Positions 1 to 10,600 of a DNA stretch of 63,855 bases are shown here, piece by piece (the first letter of the stretch is position 1; each line of letters opens with the position of its first letter). The DNA lies in contig UZAE01012098.1 of the NCBI GenBank assembly GCA_900617975.1, positions 1 through 63,855 on the forward strand, in the 5' to 3' direction. Both the position numbers and the translations under genes were made by a program. This stretch comes from Rodentolepis nana (taxonomy: Eukaryota > Platyhelminthes > Cestoda > Cyclophyllidea > Hymenolepididae). The notes under the pieces are model-generated. The model did not search any database, was not told the origin of the DNA, and worked only from the letters and a program-made list of their open reading frames with translations.

Positions 1-607
1 TTAACCTCCGAAATGGTATAAAGCCGTGTGGTTGAATATATCCGGAGCATTGGTCCACCCTGTGATTGTCGCTTTGTGCGTCATCGCATGCCAGGATTAG
101 GAGGTGCGTCCGTACAACTGTGTGCAGCGACTGTACAAATAGTGGCCAATCATCAACCTCTGTTTAACCTAATCCCCCATCCTGATCATGAGTAGCTCCC
201 TGCGTGTACGCAATTTATCCGCAATATACGTCCTAAAAAAACGTGCTCCGTGCCACACGTCTGTTTCCTTTATAGCTGGGTTATGGCTTAGCTGGTTCTG
301 GGAGTCTAGCTAGATGTAGGAGAATCTGTCACAGAGATTTCTGAGTCAGTCAGACTTTACTAAAGTACCGATCCGCTACAGATCAATGCATACACTGATG
401 TCTTTATGCATGCTTTCCAAAAGTGATTTCTTCATATTTCAAATCCATGAGAATTACTCGCATTTAAAAGACACGGTGCTTCTCCCACCCTCACAGAAAA
501 ATAAATGTTTTGGAATGTTTTAATGTATTTAAGTGGGCCAGATGGACAATTATCTTTATTTTTTACTAATATATTATTAACCGCTAATGGAAACAGATGT
601 TGTTAGT
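1..607. other. Unassigned flank
   Basis: The first ~350 bp are richer in G+C than most of the window but contain no ORF or family I recognise. The rest is AT-rich non-coding. Confidence 0.5.
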
Positions 608-1279
608 TCACGGAACATCATAATTTAATCCGAAAGCTTTAAAACCATAAAAATCAGTCACTATATATATATCTATTTAAATGCTTGTACAGTGAGCATT
701 TACATTTAATACCCTTCATATTTAACTAAATTCACCAATACAAAAATGACACTGGGTTGACGCATTTCACTTTATTTTATATTAAGTAAAATGGGGGTGT
801 GCGATAGACTTACCTCCACGTGGTGCACCCTGAACAACGTATACTCATACGGCAAAAAAGTCTATTAACCGGCAGTTGACTTCTGACTTCAAACTACCAT
901 CACCCCACTGTATGTCAACTTCGACTCCTTCAACCGCACTCACCTCACCTTTTTTCAACTTTGTGTCTGTCTCTTTTACATCTTTGAAACACTCTTCTGA
1001 TCCCCTCCATCTCGACCTTTTCACTTTGATGTTTCTTCCCATCTGTGAAGCCCGAAGTCAACTAAAGGGCTAATGACAACTATCAAAACGCCTGCCATTT
1101 GATATAAATAAATATATTACCTAAAATAAGCCAAGTTTAATATACTAGAATTAATGATTTAAAATGCCGAATGGACGGCTTCTGGATTTAAAGGAATGCC
1201 AGAAAATGGTGGAAGCGAATTCTATTAGTACCTATGATTTGACATTGGCATACTACACTAATAAGATATTGGGATATTT
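608..1279 (+). repeat. 672-bp direct duplication, arm 1
   Basis: From TCACGGAACATCATAATTTA to GATATTGGGATATTT. Repeated at 1356-2026 with one base deleted. The arm ends exactly at an N (1280). Confidence 0.95.
793..1118 (+). repeat. Dispersed ~300-bp retroposon (SINE-like), full-length copy
   Basis: Starts GGGGGTGTGCGATAGACTTA, passes through GTGGTGCACCCTG and TCTTTTACATCTTTGAAAC, and ends CGCCTGCCATTTGATATAAATAAATA. A TTCGACTCC resembles the core of a pol III B box (8 of 9 of GWTCRANNC), but I see no convincing A box. It lies in the first arm of the 672-bp duplication. The small ORFs on both strands are translations of the repeat, not genes. Confidence 0.8.
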
Positions 1280-1355
1280 NAGAGGGGGACAGAATAATGA
1301 TCCACAGATGTAGTTATAGCAATGCGGGGTGTACGATAGACTTACCTCCACATGN
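1280..1355. other. Two single-N gap marks enclosing a 74-bp repeat scrap
   Basis: N at 1280 and N at 1355. The insert holds a minus-orientation piece of the ~300-bp repeat (1281-1310) and the plus-orientation 5' start of another copy (about 1325-1354). The Ns are assembly joins. Confidence 0.85.
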
Positions 1356-2026
1356 TCACGGAACATCATAATTTAATCCGAAAGCTTTAAAACCATAAAA
1401 ATCAGTCACTATATATATATCTATTTAAATGCTTGTACAGTGAGCATTTACATTTAATACCCTTCATATTTAACTAAATTCACCAATACAAAAATGACAC
1501 TGGGTTGACGCATTTCACTTTATTTTATATTAAGTAAAATGGGGGTGTGCGATAGACTTACCTCCACGTGGTGCACCCTGAACAACGTATACTCATACGG
1601 CAAAAAAGTCTATTAACCGGCAGTTGACTTCTGACTTCAAACTACCATCACCCCACTGTATGTCAACTTCGACTCCTTCAACCGCACTCACCTCACCTTT
1701 TTTCAACTTTGTGTCTGTCTCTTTTACATCTTTGAAACACTCTTCTGATCCCCTCCATCTCGACCTTTTCACTTTGATGTTTCTTCCCATCTGTGAAGCC
1801 CGAAGTCAACTAAAGGGCTAATGACAACTATCAAAACGCCTGCCATTTGTATAAATAAATATATTACCTAAAATAAGCCAAGTTTAATATACTAGAATTA
1901 ATGATTTAAAATGCCGAATGGACGGCTTCTGGATTTAAAGGAATGCCAGAAAATGGTGGAAGCGAATTCTATTAGTACCTATGATTTGACATTGGCATAC
2001 TACACTAATAAGATATTGGGATATTT
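1356..2026 (+). repeat. 672-bp direct duplication, arm 2
   Basis: Begins immediately after an N (1355) with the same first base as arm 1 and runs to 2026, where sequence continues into a further repeat copy. Confidence 0.95.
1541..1865 (+). repeat. Dispersed ~300-bp retroposon, copy in second arm of duplication
   Basis: Identical to the copy at 793-1118 apart from one deleted base (CATTTGTATAAA instead of CATTTGATATAAA). Such identity contrasts with the clear divergence of the other copies and points to recent or artificial duplication. Confidence 0.8.
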
Positions 2027-2132
2027 ATATCTAATGGCAGGCGTTATGATAGTTATCATTAGCCCTTAAGTTGACTTCAGGCTTCACAGAGGGGAAGGAA
2101 AATCGAAGTGAAAAAAGTCGAGAGGGGACATA
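2024..2132 (-). repeat. Dispersed retroposon, 5'-truncated copy
   Basis: Minus-strand copy with the 3' part only: the tail ATTAGATATAAATA, GCCTGAAGTCAAC and the TCTCGACTTTTTTCACTT segment; lost beyond about 2132. Confidence 0.75.
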
Positions 2133-3030
2133 AACTATTGCAGAATTAAACCTATTTAATCTAATTTATAGAGCATGGAAATATTAGGAGACATTAAGTC
2201 TAAATTTCTGTCCTGATGAAAGGTTTAAGGGTCAAGTTATAGCCAAAACAATAACTGACAAGATTACCATTGACCTCAAAGACAGACAGCTATGACCGAT
2301 TGCCCAAATATTTGCTACTACGCCTCTTAAATCTATTAATAACAACCTGACTGGCAGATTTTTTACCTTCCAAACTCCCAATTCTCTCTAATCATTTCTA
2401 AACAAAATAATGGGTGTACAAGAGTTATTGTTGAATTTTTACGCGAAATACTTTATCTCGAGGATATTAGGCTCTAAAGAGTAAATATAATCAAATGATT
2501 AATTTTAAAAGAACTGAACGCTGACAAATAATGAAGAAATTTCATATGATAGGAGGTAAAAGGCTTCCTTCTTCACAAATCAGTGCCATTCTTCCTAGAA
2601 ACTAGGAAAAACCTAGAGAATTTAAGCATCCATTGGTGAAAGTAGAGTACCATCCAGGCAATTCTTAGCAAACACTCATGACTCCAATAATGTGCTGCCT
2701 TATCACATCGGTTCTTACAAACTGAGAACTAAGTCAAACAGTAGCTAGGATATCCTGAGATAACTTGCAATAGCAAAGTCACATCTGAGTATACTCCCAT
2801 TTACATTTGGTCGGAAAGACGAAAATAGACATGGCAACGGTGAATTCAATGATGAAAGCTTCATTTTATCTATCAAGTAATTCATCATTCGGCCAGACTC
2901 CAAGGTTTAGGTATTACAGTCATTCAGTGAATTCACAGAGCTTATTTAAATTCCCTCTGCTATTTAGCATGACTGCTGACTTGAGTAAACAAAGAGTGGG
3001 TGTTATGCGGGAAAGCGAGGATGAAAGCAA

Positions 3031-3205
3031 TTATTTATATCAAATGGCAGGCTTTATGATAGTTATCGTTAGTTCTTTAGCTGACTTCAGGCTTCACAGA
3101 GGTGAGAAACATAAAATTCGCAATTCGTGGAGAGGGAGGAAAGAGGACTGCTTCACAGATGTAAGAGAGATAGATATAAAAGTAGAGAAAAAAGGTAAGG
3201 TGGGT
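3031..3205 (-). repeat. Dispersed retroposon, 5'-truncated divergent copy
   Basis: Minus-strand copy from TTATTTATATCAAATGGCAGG to about 3205. It includes the TCTTACATCTGTGAAGCA and TTTTTTCTCTACTTTTA parts of the body, with many substitutions, so it is an older copy. Confidence 0.75.
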
Positions 3206-3930
3206 AACCGACGAAAAAATAAAAGATGAAGAAAAGTAGTTACTGTCTATTGTTTAGATCGACGTTTAATGAGTTGCAAGAGTCGAACATTCTATGTGTG
3301 AAATAAAATTTAAAACAAATTTATGATAAAAAGGGTATTTTCAATCGATTCTTTAATAGACGTCGATTTGACAGAACCGGACAAATAGACGGTTCATATG
3401 AGCCATACTGCTGACCCAATTCACACATCACTGAGGTTAATTTATGCACTTTCATCTGGTCAAGGCAGTTGAAATTACGGTAACATAATTTTGAGAGTGC
3501 TAATTCCGATATATGCTACGGGATATTAATCGAAAATAAAGGTACTTAGCCACTAGTTGCGATACCTCTTACCTTTCAACTCCACTTCATAACTGCATAC
3601 AAAGACGGCCATTCATAAGAGGTCGGAAAAAGTGTACGTCTTGATCTATATATGGAGTCAAATAAGAAGTTAGGGAATACAAATGAGTCACTCCTCAGGA
3701 CAACTAAATTTTACTCACTGATGGTGGCTGTTGCTAGGGGAGTAACTTTCTGGTGTATAAGATGGTAAGTAGTATCAAGGCCATTTTCCCATTTTGAAAT
3801 GTGCTGGAAATTGGACTAATTCACAAGGTCTCCGTTGAAGTAAAGTATTTTGTGACATTAAAACAGCTCTTCGGAAATTATTGAATGCTCTAGTTAAATT
3901 TGTTATGCTATCTTGAACTGTTAAATATTA

Positions 3931-4012
3931 ATTTATTTATTTCAAATGGCAGGCTTTGTGATATTTATCATTAGCCCTTAAACTTTGACTTCAGCTTCCC
4001 CTAAGGGTGGGG
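3931..4012 (-). repeat. 3' tail of the retrotransposon, shared with the ~300-bp repeat family
   Basis: Read on the minus strand it begins near AAGCTGAAGTCAAA, continues GGGCTAATGATAAATATCA and CCTGCCATTTGAAATAAATAAATAAAT. The same order of words ends every 3'-complete copy of the dispersed repeat in this window. A G run (4009-4020 on the plus strand) lies between coding part and tail. Confidence 0.75.
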
Positions 4013-4668
4013 GGGGGGGGTACATTTATAGCAGTTAATTAATAGCAGTTCATTAGTAGTCTTCTTGCTTCCCAGTATCTCTGGCTTTCCGTTGTTGCCT
4101 TTAGGGCTGGACACCGAATCAGGTGGGTCTTTTCCATTTCCTCATGTAGGTTACATAGAGGGCATGTGGGTTGAGTGTATACTCCCAATCTGTGAGGATG
4201 TTATGCCAAGCAATCGTGTCCGGTAAGTAGTCTAAACTCAGCAACGTCTTCGATTCTTGGCCAGTTGGCTATATCGGAGAGTGCCACTGTCCACTGTTTC
4301 TCCTTTGTTCGAGCTTTAATTTCGTTGCACCTTGAGGTCTGGAATTCTCTTCTGATTAGGGCCTTCATTGTGTGGAAAGACATCGGCCGGTCCATGCATT
4401 GCAAAATCGTTGTCCCCTTCTTAGCAAGTGTGTCAGCAAGCTCATTGCCTTTAATGCCACAGTGGCCAGGAATCCATTGTAGGACCACTGTTTTGTTTTT
4501 CTCTCTCAGCAGCTCATAGAGTTTTCTACATTCCTTTATCTCAGCTGTTTTGGGTGGCTCTCTGTTTCCAATAGAGTTTATTGCTGACTGTGAGTCAGAA
4601 AGTAACACCGCTTTGGTGAATTTCATATCGAGGCAACATAATTGGCATAGTGCTATCCTAATGAACTG
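4013..4668 (-). pseudogene. Non-LTR retrotransposon fragment: RNase H and C-terminal Cys/His motif, 5'-truncated
   Basis: Reads from about 4665 down. It encodes a retrotransposon RNase H: LLSDSQSAINSI with the second acidic residue, then LQWIPGHCGIKGNELADTLAKKG with the catalytic His/Asp end, then FRLLTGHDCLA. An in-frame TAA at 4203-4201 breaks it, after which the same frame continues HPHRLGVYTQPTCPLC and EEMEKTHLIRCPAL, the Cys/His motif that closes I/Jockey-type elements, with a terminal TAA near 4046. Reverse transcriptase and endonuclease are missing, so it is a dead copy. The 3' end runs into the tail shared with the ~300-bp repeats. Confidence 0.85.
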
Positions 4669-5560
4669 TTAACTATTATTTAATTAATTTTCACTGTATT
4701 TCACTTTTCACATGCTCTTCTTAAAAGTTTCATTTTCGAAATCGGCTATTCCCACCAATGTCCTATTTCATTTTTAAGACAATGTTTATTGGCATAAAAT
4801 CATAATTTCTTCCTTTAAACAAACTCCAATTGAGATTTCGCTCTTACATGAATGATTTGCTCACAGAGCAGCATTTCCCTACCGCCGCGGACCATTCCAT
4901 GTGGATTTTTATCGCTTGAACTCATCCCAAATCCAAAATCAGAGTCATTTTTTCGATTTTTGGAAATACTAAATCTTGCCATTCTTTCAGCACTTTCAAC
5001 TGTCCAACTAATATAATTTTATGAAGTAAAAGGATTTTCTTTCTTATCCCTGTTTGGCCACCTGTGCAATGAATTAAAGCAAAAAGATTGGGCTATCGTT
5101 CGGTAAAATTCCAATGTTTGGTTAGGTATGTCCAAAAGGTTCCCTGAAAAAGAAAATGAATTAGGTGCCTATGTAATTAATTATTGCAATTTTCGCCTTG
5201 GATACCTTCCGTTTCTGGGGCATTGTTCCTCGTAAAAGCCTATCAGTTGCATAACTGAAATAAAACAAAAGTGGCAAGGCAAAATTACAAGTAAATAGCT
5301 TAAAGAAATTAAGCCCCAATTTGCCTCATTTCGCCCTTATTATAGCCTTATTAAGGATTCCGTTTCCTTAGCATCGGATTGATTGTCAGACAACTGCTTT
5401 GTTCTTCACCTTACTCATTCGAATGAAAAATATACTCCCTTATGGGTCTTATAAATACCACCGGAAGAAGCATCCCAAATAGGGAACATTTGCGAAGGCA
5501 ATTACTTTATCAAAGCCAATTGTTTGGTCTTCTTTGTTTTCTTTTTCACCACCAAATCCG

Positions 5561-5594
5561 CCCCCCCCCCCCCCCCCCCCCCACTCCCCCCCCC
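5561..5594 (+). repeat. Long C run
   Basis: 22 C, then ACT, then nine more C. Similar but shorter C or G runs stand at 4009-4020, 18858-18868, 21487-21496, 46446-46455 and 57547-57554. Runs this long are hard to sequence, so lengths may be wrong. Confidence 0.9.
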
Positions 5595-6069
5595 AAACAC
5601 CAAACCACCCACCTTGTGCCTACGGTCGTAATACAGATATTACTAGTCTGCCATTTCGAATATTTACTTAACGGCATTTTTTGTTGGAAAATAATGAGCT
5701 TAAGCTCCATAACTCATGCCTGAGAAAAACTTTTCGTCGACCCAGGCTCATTCTAATCTTCATATCTTGACAGGACATGAGGAATAAGAAAATAATTCTT
5801 ACGTCCAATTGGCGTTTCATCTACAGTCACAGGGAATGACCTTACATTTCATTGAATAAAACTTGAGTAGGCATAATAGGCATATTTGCCTATTGGGAAG
5901 GGAGTGTAACGAGGTTAACAAATTGAGAAAACTAACTGAATCATGCAACCTTGAGTCATATCTCAACACCTAATTTTACGTAAAGTAGGTCATGACTCAG
6001 TGAACTGTCCCGTTAAGTAGATAGATGACTTAATGTGTTAAAAAATACCTACTCATTTGATGGTCTGCC

Positions 6070-6075
6070 TTTATT
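6070..6075 (-). terminator. slo1: Possible slo1 polyadenylation signal
   Basis: AATAAA on the minus strand, 309 bp beyond the slo1 stop. Plausible spacing for a 3' UTR, but unsupported otherwise. Confidence 0.25.
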
Positions 6076-6383
6076 CTCGAGGTAAACCTCTTCATTACTT
6101 ATTCTATTACTTAATACTTTCCTATGATTATATAATTTCGTAAAGTTAAAACTTTCGTTGTGGGCAATGATAACAATAATGAAAATATTTCATACATCGT
6201 ATTAAAATATATTATCTTAGACGAATGTCATAACTTTGGATTTACTTGGCAATATTATTATGGTAGTATAATTCATACTAATTTCAAATATTCACGTTCA
6301 ACAATATGCCTGGATGATACAAGCGGCGTTTTCTGTTTAAATAAATATGCGAAAACAACGGTATCAGGATCTCAAAAGGAGGT

Positions 6384-7699
6384 CTACGTGGATGGTAAAA
6401 GACAGTAGACCAAATCACTGGCGTGCACGGGAAAATTGTACGGTGGATTAGTAATGACAAATCTGTTGTTGGCTGAATTTGGCCCCAGTGGCATATTCAT
6501 TCTGTCCACGAGCCTCCTACGCTCGGGTTGTAACTTTAAGTCATCGCGTTCTTCAAAAAGAATCCTCATTTTGACAGGCATCGGTGGACTACAGGCACTA
6601 GCTCTTCTGACAATCGGTGCCGGTTTGTAGTTCTTGTTCAACGAACTAGTGCTTGTTCTTATTCGTCTAGGAGTGGAGGGAGGAGCATTCAAACGGAAGA
6701 GCCCCAGACACAGGATTCCAGTATCCTCAAGAGATTTGCAAAAGAGTGTTCCAAAAGCGATAGCTTGCATAGCACTTCCATAATTCTCCATAATTTTCAT
6801 CAATTGTGGATCATTGAAACTTAACTGTGCAATAGTTGGTCGTTTCGTATTGTTTCTTCTTAGAGAGGCAAGAAATTCGTTAACGTGAACTTCTTCTGCA
6901 TCAGTGAAATGGACGTTATCATAGAAGTCGCCACCATACACTGCCCACTGCTCTAGAACAGGTGTAGTTCCACCCGTAACCAAGTAACGAATAAGTGTCA
7001 TAGCGTTTCTATCGAAATAGGCAGTGGATACAAGGGCATCCAATACAGATCCAGTGAAAGCTAATCCCCTGGCAAATGGGATTGTTAAGAAAATATCGAT
7101 ATCTGCCTTTCCAGTTTCAAAATCATCAGGATCTAGGAAGTGGATATTGGAATCCATACAGAGAGCTGTTAGAAGGGGTATTTCAGCCCCACTTGATCTT
7201 GCAGCAATATCATCACAAACGGATTGTCTCAAAGAAGGTGGAATCTTTAAGGCGCGAATGTTGAGGGAGCAGAGAATTGCCTCCTTGTCAAGCAAGTAGG
7301 GATCATCAGCTTGAGCGGTTTCTGAAACGCCAATGACAACACACACAGAGACTAGTTGAATCCTTGCAATCCATAGATCTCTGCGACTCAGTGGAGAACC
7401 AGGAAGGAAGTAAACTTCTGGAAAGTTTTCCAACTCATGCCACTCCTCGGAAATGAATTCATGAGAAGTGAGGAATACAATTGGACGGATTTGGCTGGCA
7501 GGAAGATTGCTGGCACGTAGGGGGAGGACAAAGGATCTTAGACCCAAACGTGGCGCCTTTTTGTCAGCCAGTAGACAAACAAGAATGTGATTTTGAAGAA
7601 TTCTGCCAGCTTTTACATCGGAGATTCGACTCTCAATGTTACGATTATTAGGAAGGATTGCTTCGGATAGGGTCCGCTTTTGACACCAATAATACACAC
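6384..7699 (-). CDS. slo1: slo1 exon 7: RCK2 domain and stop
   Basis: Acceptor CCTCTTTAG|GT at 7699; stop TAG at 6386-6384. Residues 860-1297 in one exon, which is notable because this region is split into many exons in vertebrates. Anchors: [76 protein letters not shown]-like [10 protein letters not shown] and DLVYCLL. The calcium bowl (1049-1062) reads [14 protein letters not shown] and lacks the five-Asp run. About 55 extra residues, Arg/Ser/Pro-rich with a PKA-like RRAS, precede FVITNPPY. The protein stops four residues after YCLL, whereas mammalian forms run ~60 residues further. A weak GT (CCAC|GTAG) overlaps the stop, so a spliced longer tail is possible. Confidence 0.94.
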
Positions 7700-10600
7700 C
7701 TAAAGAGGGGGAAAGTTATAATAGATACATGAGACGGTTTAAGAAAATATTGCTTTGGGAAATGATATATAGCATTAAATGTGCATAATTTACAGTGATG
7801 TTCGTACGAAATCATACATACCTCTTTTACTTCAATTTCCTTCTTATTCCAAAGTGGACTTACAAAGACCTAATTCACTCGTTCATCTTATTGACAATTT
7901 AGCAGAAGTGACAATATTTGGCAAACTAGGAGACAATGCTAAAATTTCACTGCATTGAATTCTAACAGAGCGGTCTCTGAATAAGTTTTACCAAGTGAAT
8001 GAGATGATACATTGTTAAATAATATTAAATTAATAAAAATAGTAATGAAAGCATTGTAACTATACAGTAAAAGTAACATTTTCATGAGGTAAACAGAAGC
8101 CGTGGTTATTGGTAAGTCCTAGACATATGTACGTGGGTGGATGAATGACATTTGAATGCATATGGGGGGTGACAATGCGACCTCACCTTGTGTTTTTTGT
8201 ATGCGACCGTGTGGGAAGAAGAATGACTCAAAGATGCCCAACTCTTTCTTTTCATATTTATTTATTCCTAACAAATTTAGAGAGACAGATATCTAATTAT
8301 CTCTTCAACTATATTGTCAATTCTCACCTGTAAATTTCATATTATTCTAATTGGAATGCACCCAGAAACTTAGATATTCTGAAACCATGATAAGTTTAAA
8401 ATAACAAATAAGGATTAGGTCGTTGATATTATAAGAAAAGAAGAGTATGCTGCGATAATAACACAATGCTATGTGACTAAAATTCGGTCTTAAAATTGAT
8501 GATATGAAATCTACTGTTATAATTATCACATCTCGGATTTACAAATATCGTTGAATTCCAATACTCTTAACCACTGAAGTGAACATTTTAAAACACAATT
8601 TTTAAAAGAATTAATTACCACTCTGTAGTGCTCAAACTTATCATCGGACAATCTCTGAAACTCCAGATACCACTATGAAAGAAACTCGTAACGCCTGCTT
8701 AGGAAGAGGGATGATATCTAGAAATTGCCCTCATAAGAGGTTCACATTCAACAATTCCTTTAGTTTAGCAGAAATGGTTAGTGGGATTGGTCTCCCACGT
8801 CATTCGTTGTACACCAGTGGGCACTGAGCTCGTGATAGATTGTTTAGCAGACGTGAACATTAATCACCACACTATCAACCCTCAGAGTATTTTATAATAT
8901 TAATGAAAATCATACTGGTTATTGCCAACTGTTACTAGCTCCACTGACTGTCTTGATTAAGTCGACCGATACAGATAAAGAGAAAGAAGATTTCCTTCAT
9001 TCTTTTACTCATAATCTTAAACGACTACTCGATTAGCCGGTTTTACTGCAATGAAGAGAATAAATTACTTTATACGAACATGAAGGGATGAAAATAAGAA
9101 ACCCTAGCAGTTGAGGTAAGAATACGGTTCAAATAATTAGATTTCGTCATTATTAGCATACGTGCATGTTTTAAATTAGAGGCTCAAAATTTATCAATTG
9201 TATTAAATATACTAAGTTACTAAGGTGGTCTTGTCCACTGCAAGGAGATGTGCCAAGTTTCAAGCCGCCCCTACTTCATTAGTCAGCTGCCAAATATTTG
9301 TCTTTGCAGGAAAATGCCTTCCCATCAAGAAATGCAAATGTCATGGTTCAAAATTTGATCATTCTAAAACAGTCCTCTAACGCATTCCAATGAGATTAAC
9401 TATGTTGCAAATTTGTTCAGTCAGAAGCAAGATTATATGAAACAAGAAAATCAGTAGATATTTTGTTGCATAGATTATGGTAATCCATCAGAAGCAGTGT
9501 AAAAACAGGTAGACAAAACATGTAGCCTTTCAAAATATCTAATATTAGCTAAATTAGTGGGGTGGAGATATGCAAATTTTCAGCTTGGCGTGGTGTTCAA
9601 ACGCTAATAGACTTACGTATTAATAAATAATATAACCTCAGTAGTGTTACGAGTTTGAAAAGTCAACCATGCTTTACGATGCCAATTCCCATCGACCTTA
9701 GAATGCCCAACAACAATAGTGTAGCATTCTATGGAACTTGAAGTGCCTTCGCTGTAATTATTCAGTTGTCAATTCCCAGATTGCTATAAAAAATTCGCAA
9801 GAAATTATCGGCTCGGTTATGACTCGCGCTTATTTAAATTGTCATACAAGCACAAGCTGCAAGATAATAGGTGAAATTGATGAAAACTCATATATTCTTC
9901 CGTCTGATTGATCAACATTGAAAGTCTTTCTTTCTTCTTCTTCCCATCCACTGTTCTTGCTCAATATCATTAGTCTATCTCTAACACTCTTGTCATACTG
10001 ATCTTGATCATTTATTTATTTATTTCAAATGGCTGGCGTTTCGATAGTTATAATTAGCTCTTTAGCTGTCTTCGGGCTACATAGAGAGGAGGAGGAATAT
10101 CAATGTGACATAAAGTGGAGAGGGGGACAGAAGAATGATTTACAGATTTAAAAGAGACAGACAGACATAAAGGCAGGGAAAATGTAAGATTTGTACTGCG
10201 TAAGTGGTTGAATATGACATACAGTGGGGTCATGGTAGTTTGAAGTCAGAAACCAACTTCCAGTTAATAGACTTTTATGCTTATGAGTATACGTTGCCCA
10301 GGGTGCACCACGTGGAGGTTAGTTTATTGCGTACCCCAGGCATTGATCATTGATATAATTTAAGACTTTTGATGGCAAAAGGGGTTTATTTTAAGCTACA
10401 ACATCCTTACTTGGGATTAGTGGTATTTTTTATGTACTTCAATTTATGGCTTGCTGCTATCTCTTCAGCTGCTTTTGCAATACAAAGAAGTACGTATGTC
10501 CGATTTAAAAGCTCCTGAAAGTCAGCTCATCCTTACCCTCGATGGCAGCAGTAACTGCCACTCATTTCACACTATCCCTATGATTTTGTGTGGGGGTATG

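Larger units (their letters stand above)
4669..6383. other. Intergenic / slo1 downstream region
   Basis: No gene seen. It holds the C run at 5561-5594 and the likely slo1 3' UTR in its upper part. Confidence 0.6.

Noticed and set aside
845..1821. Paired 65-codon ORFs on both strands, repeated at 1593-1821
   Set aside because: They are translations of the ~300-bp retroposon in both directions, duplicated with it. The family shows frame-breaking differences between copies.
2807..3229. 140-codon plus-strand ORF
   Set aside because: Its second half is the antisense of a dispersed repeat copy and its first half has no recognisable domain or splice signals.
5442..5723. 93-codon ORF with a proline run
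   Set aside because: The run comes from the C tract at 5561-5594; no other coding sign.
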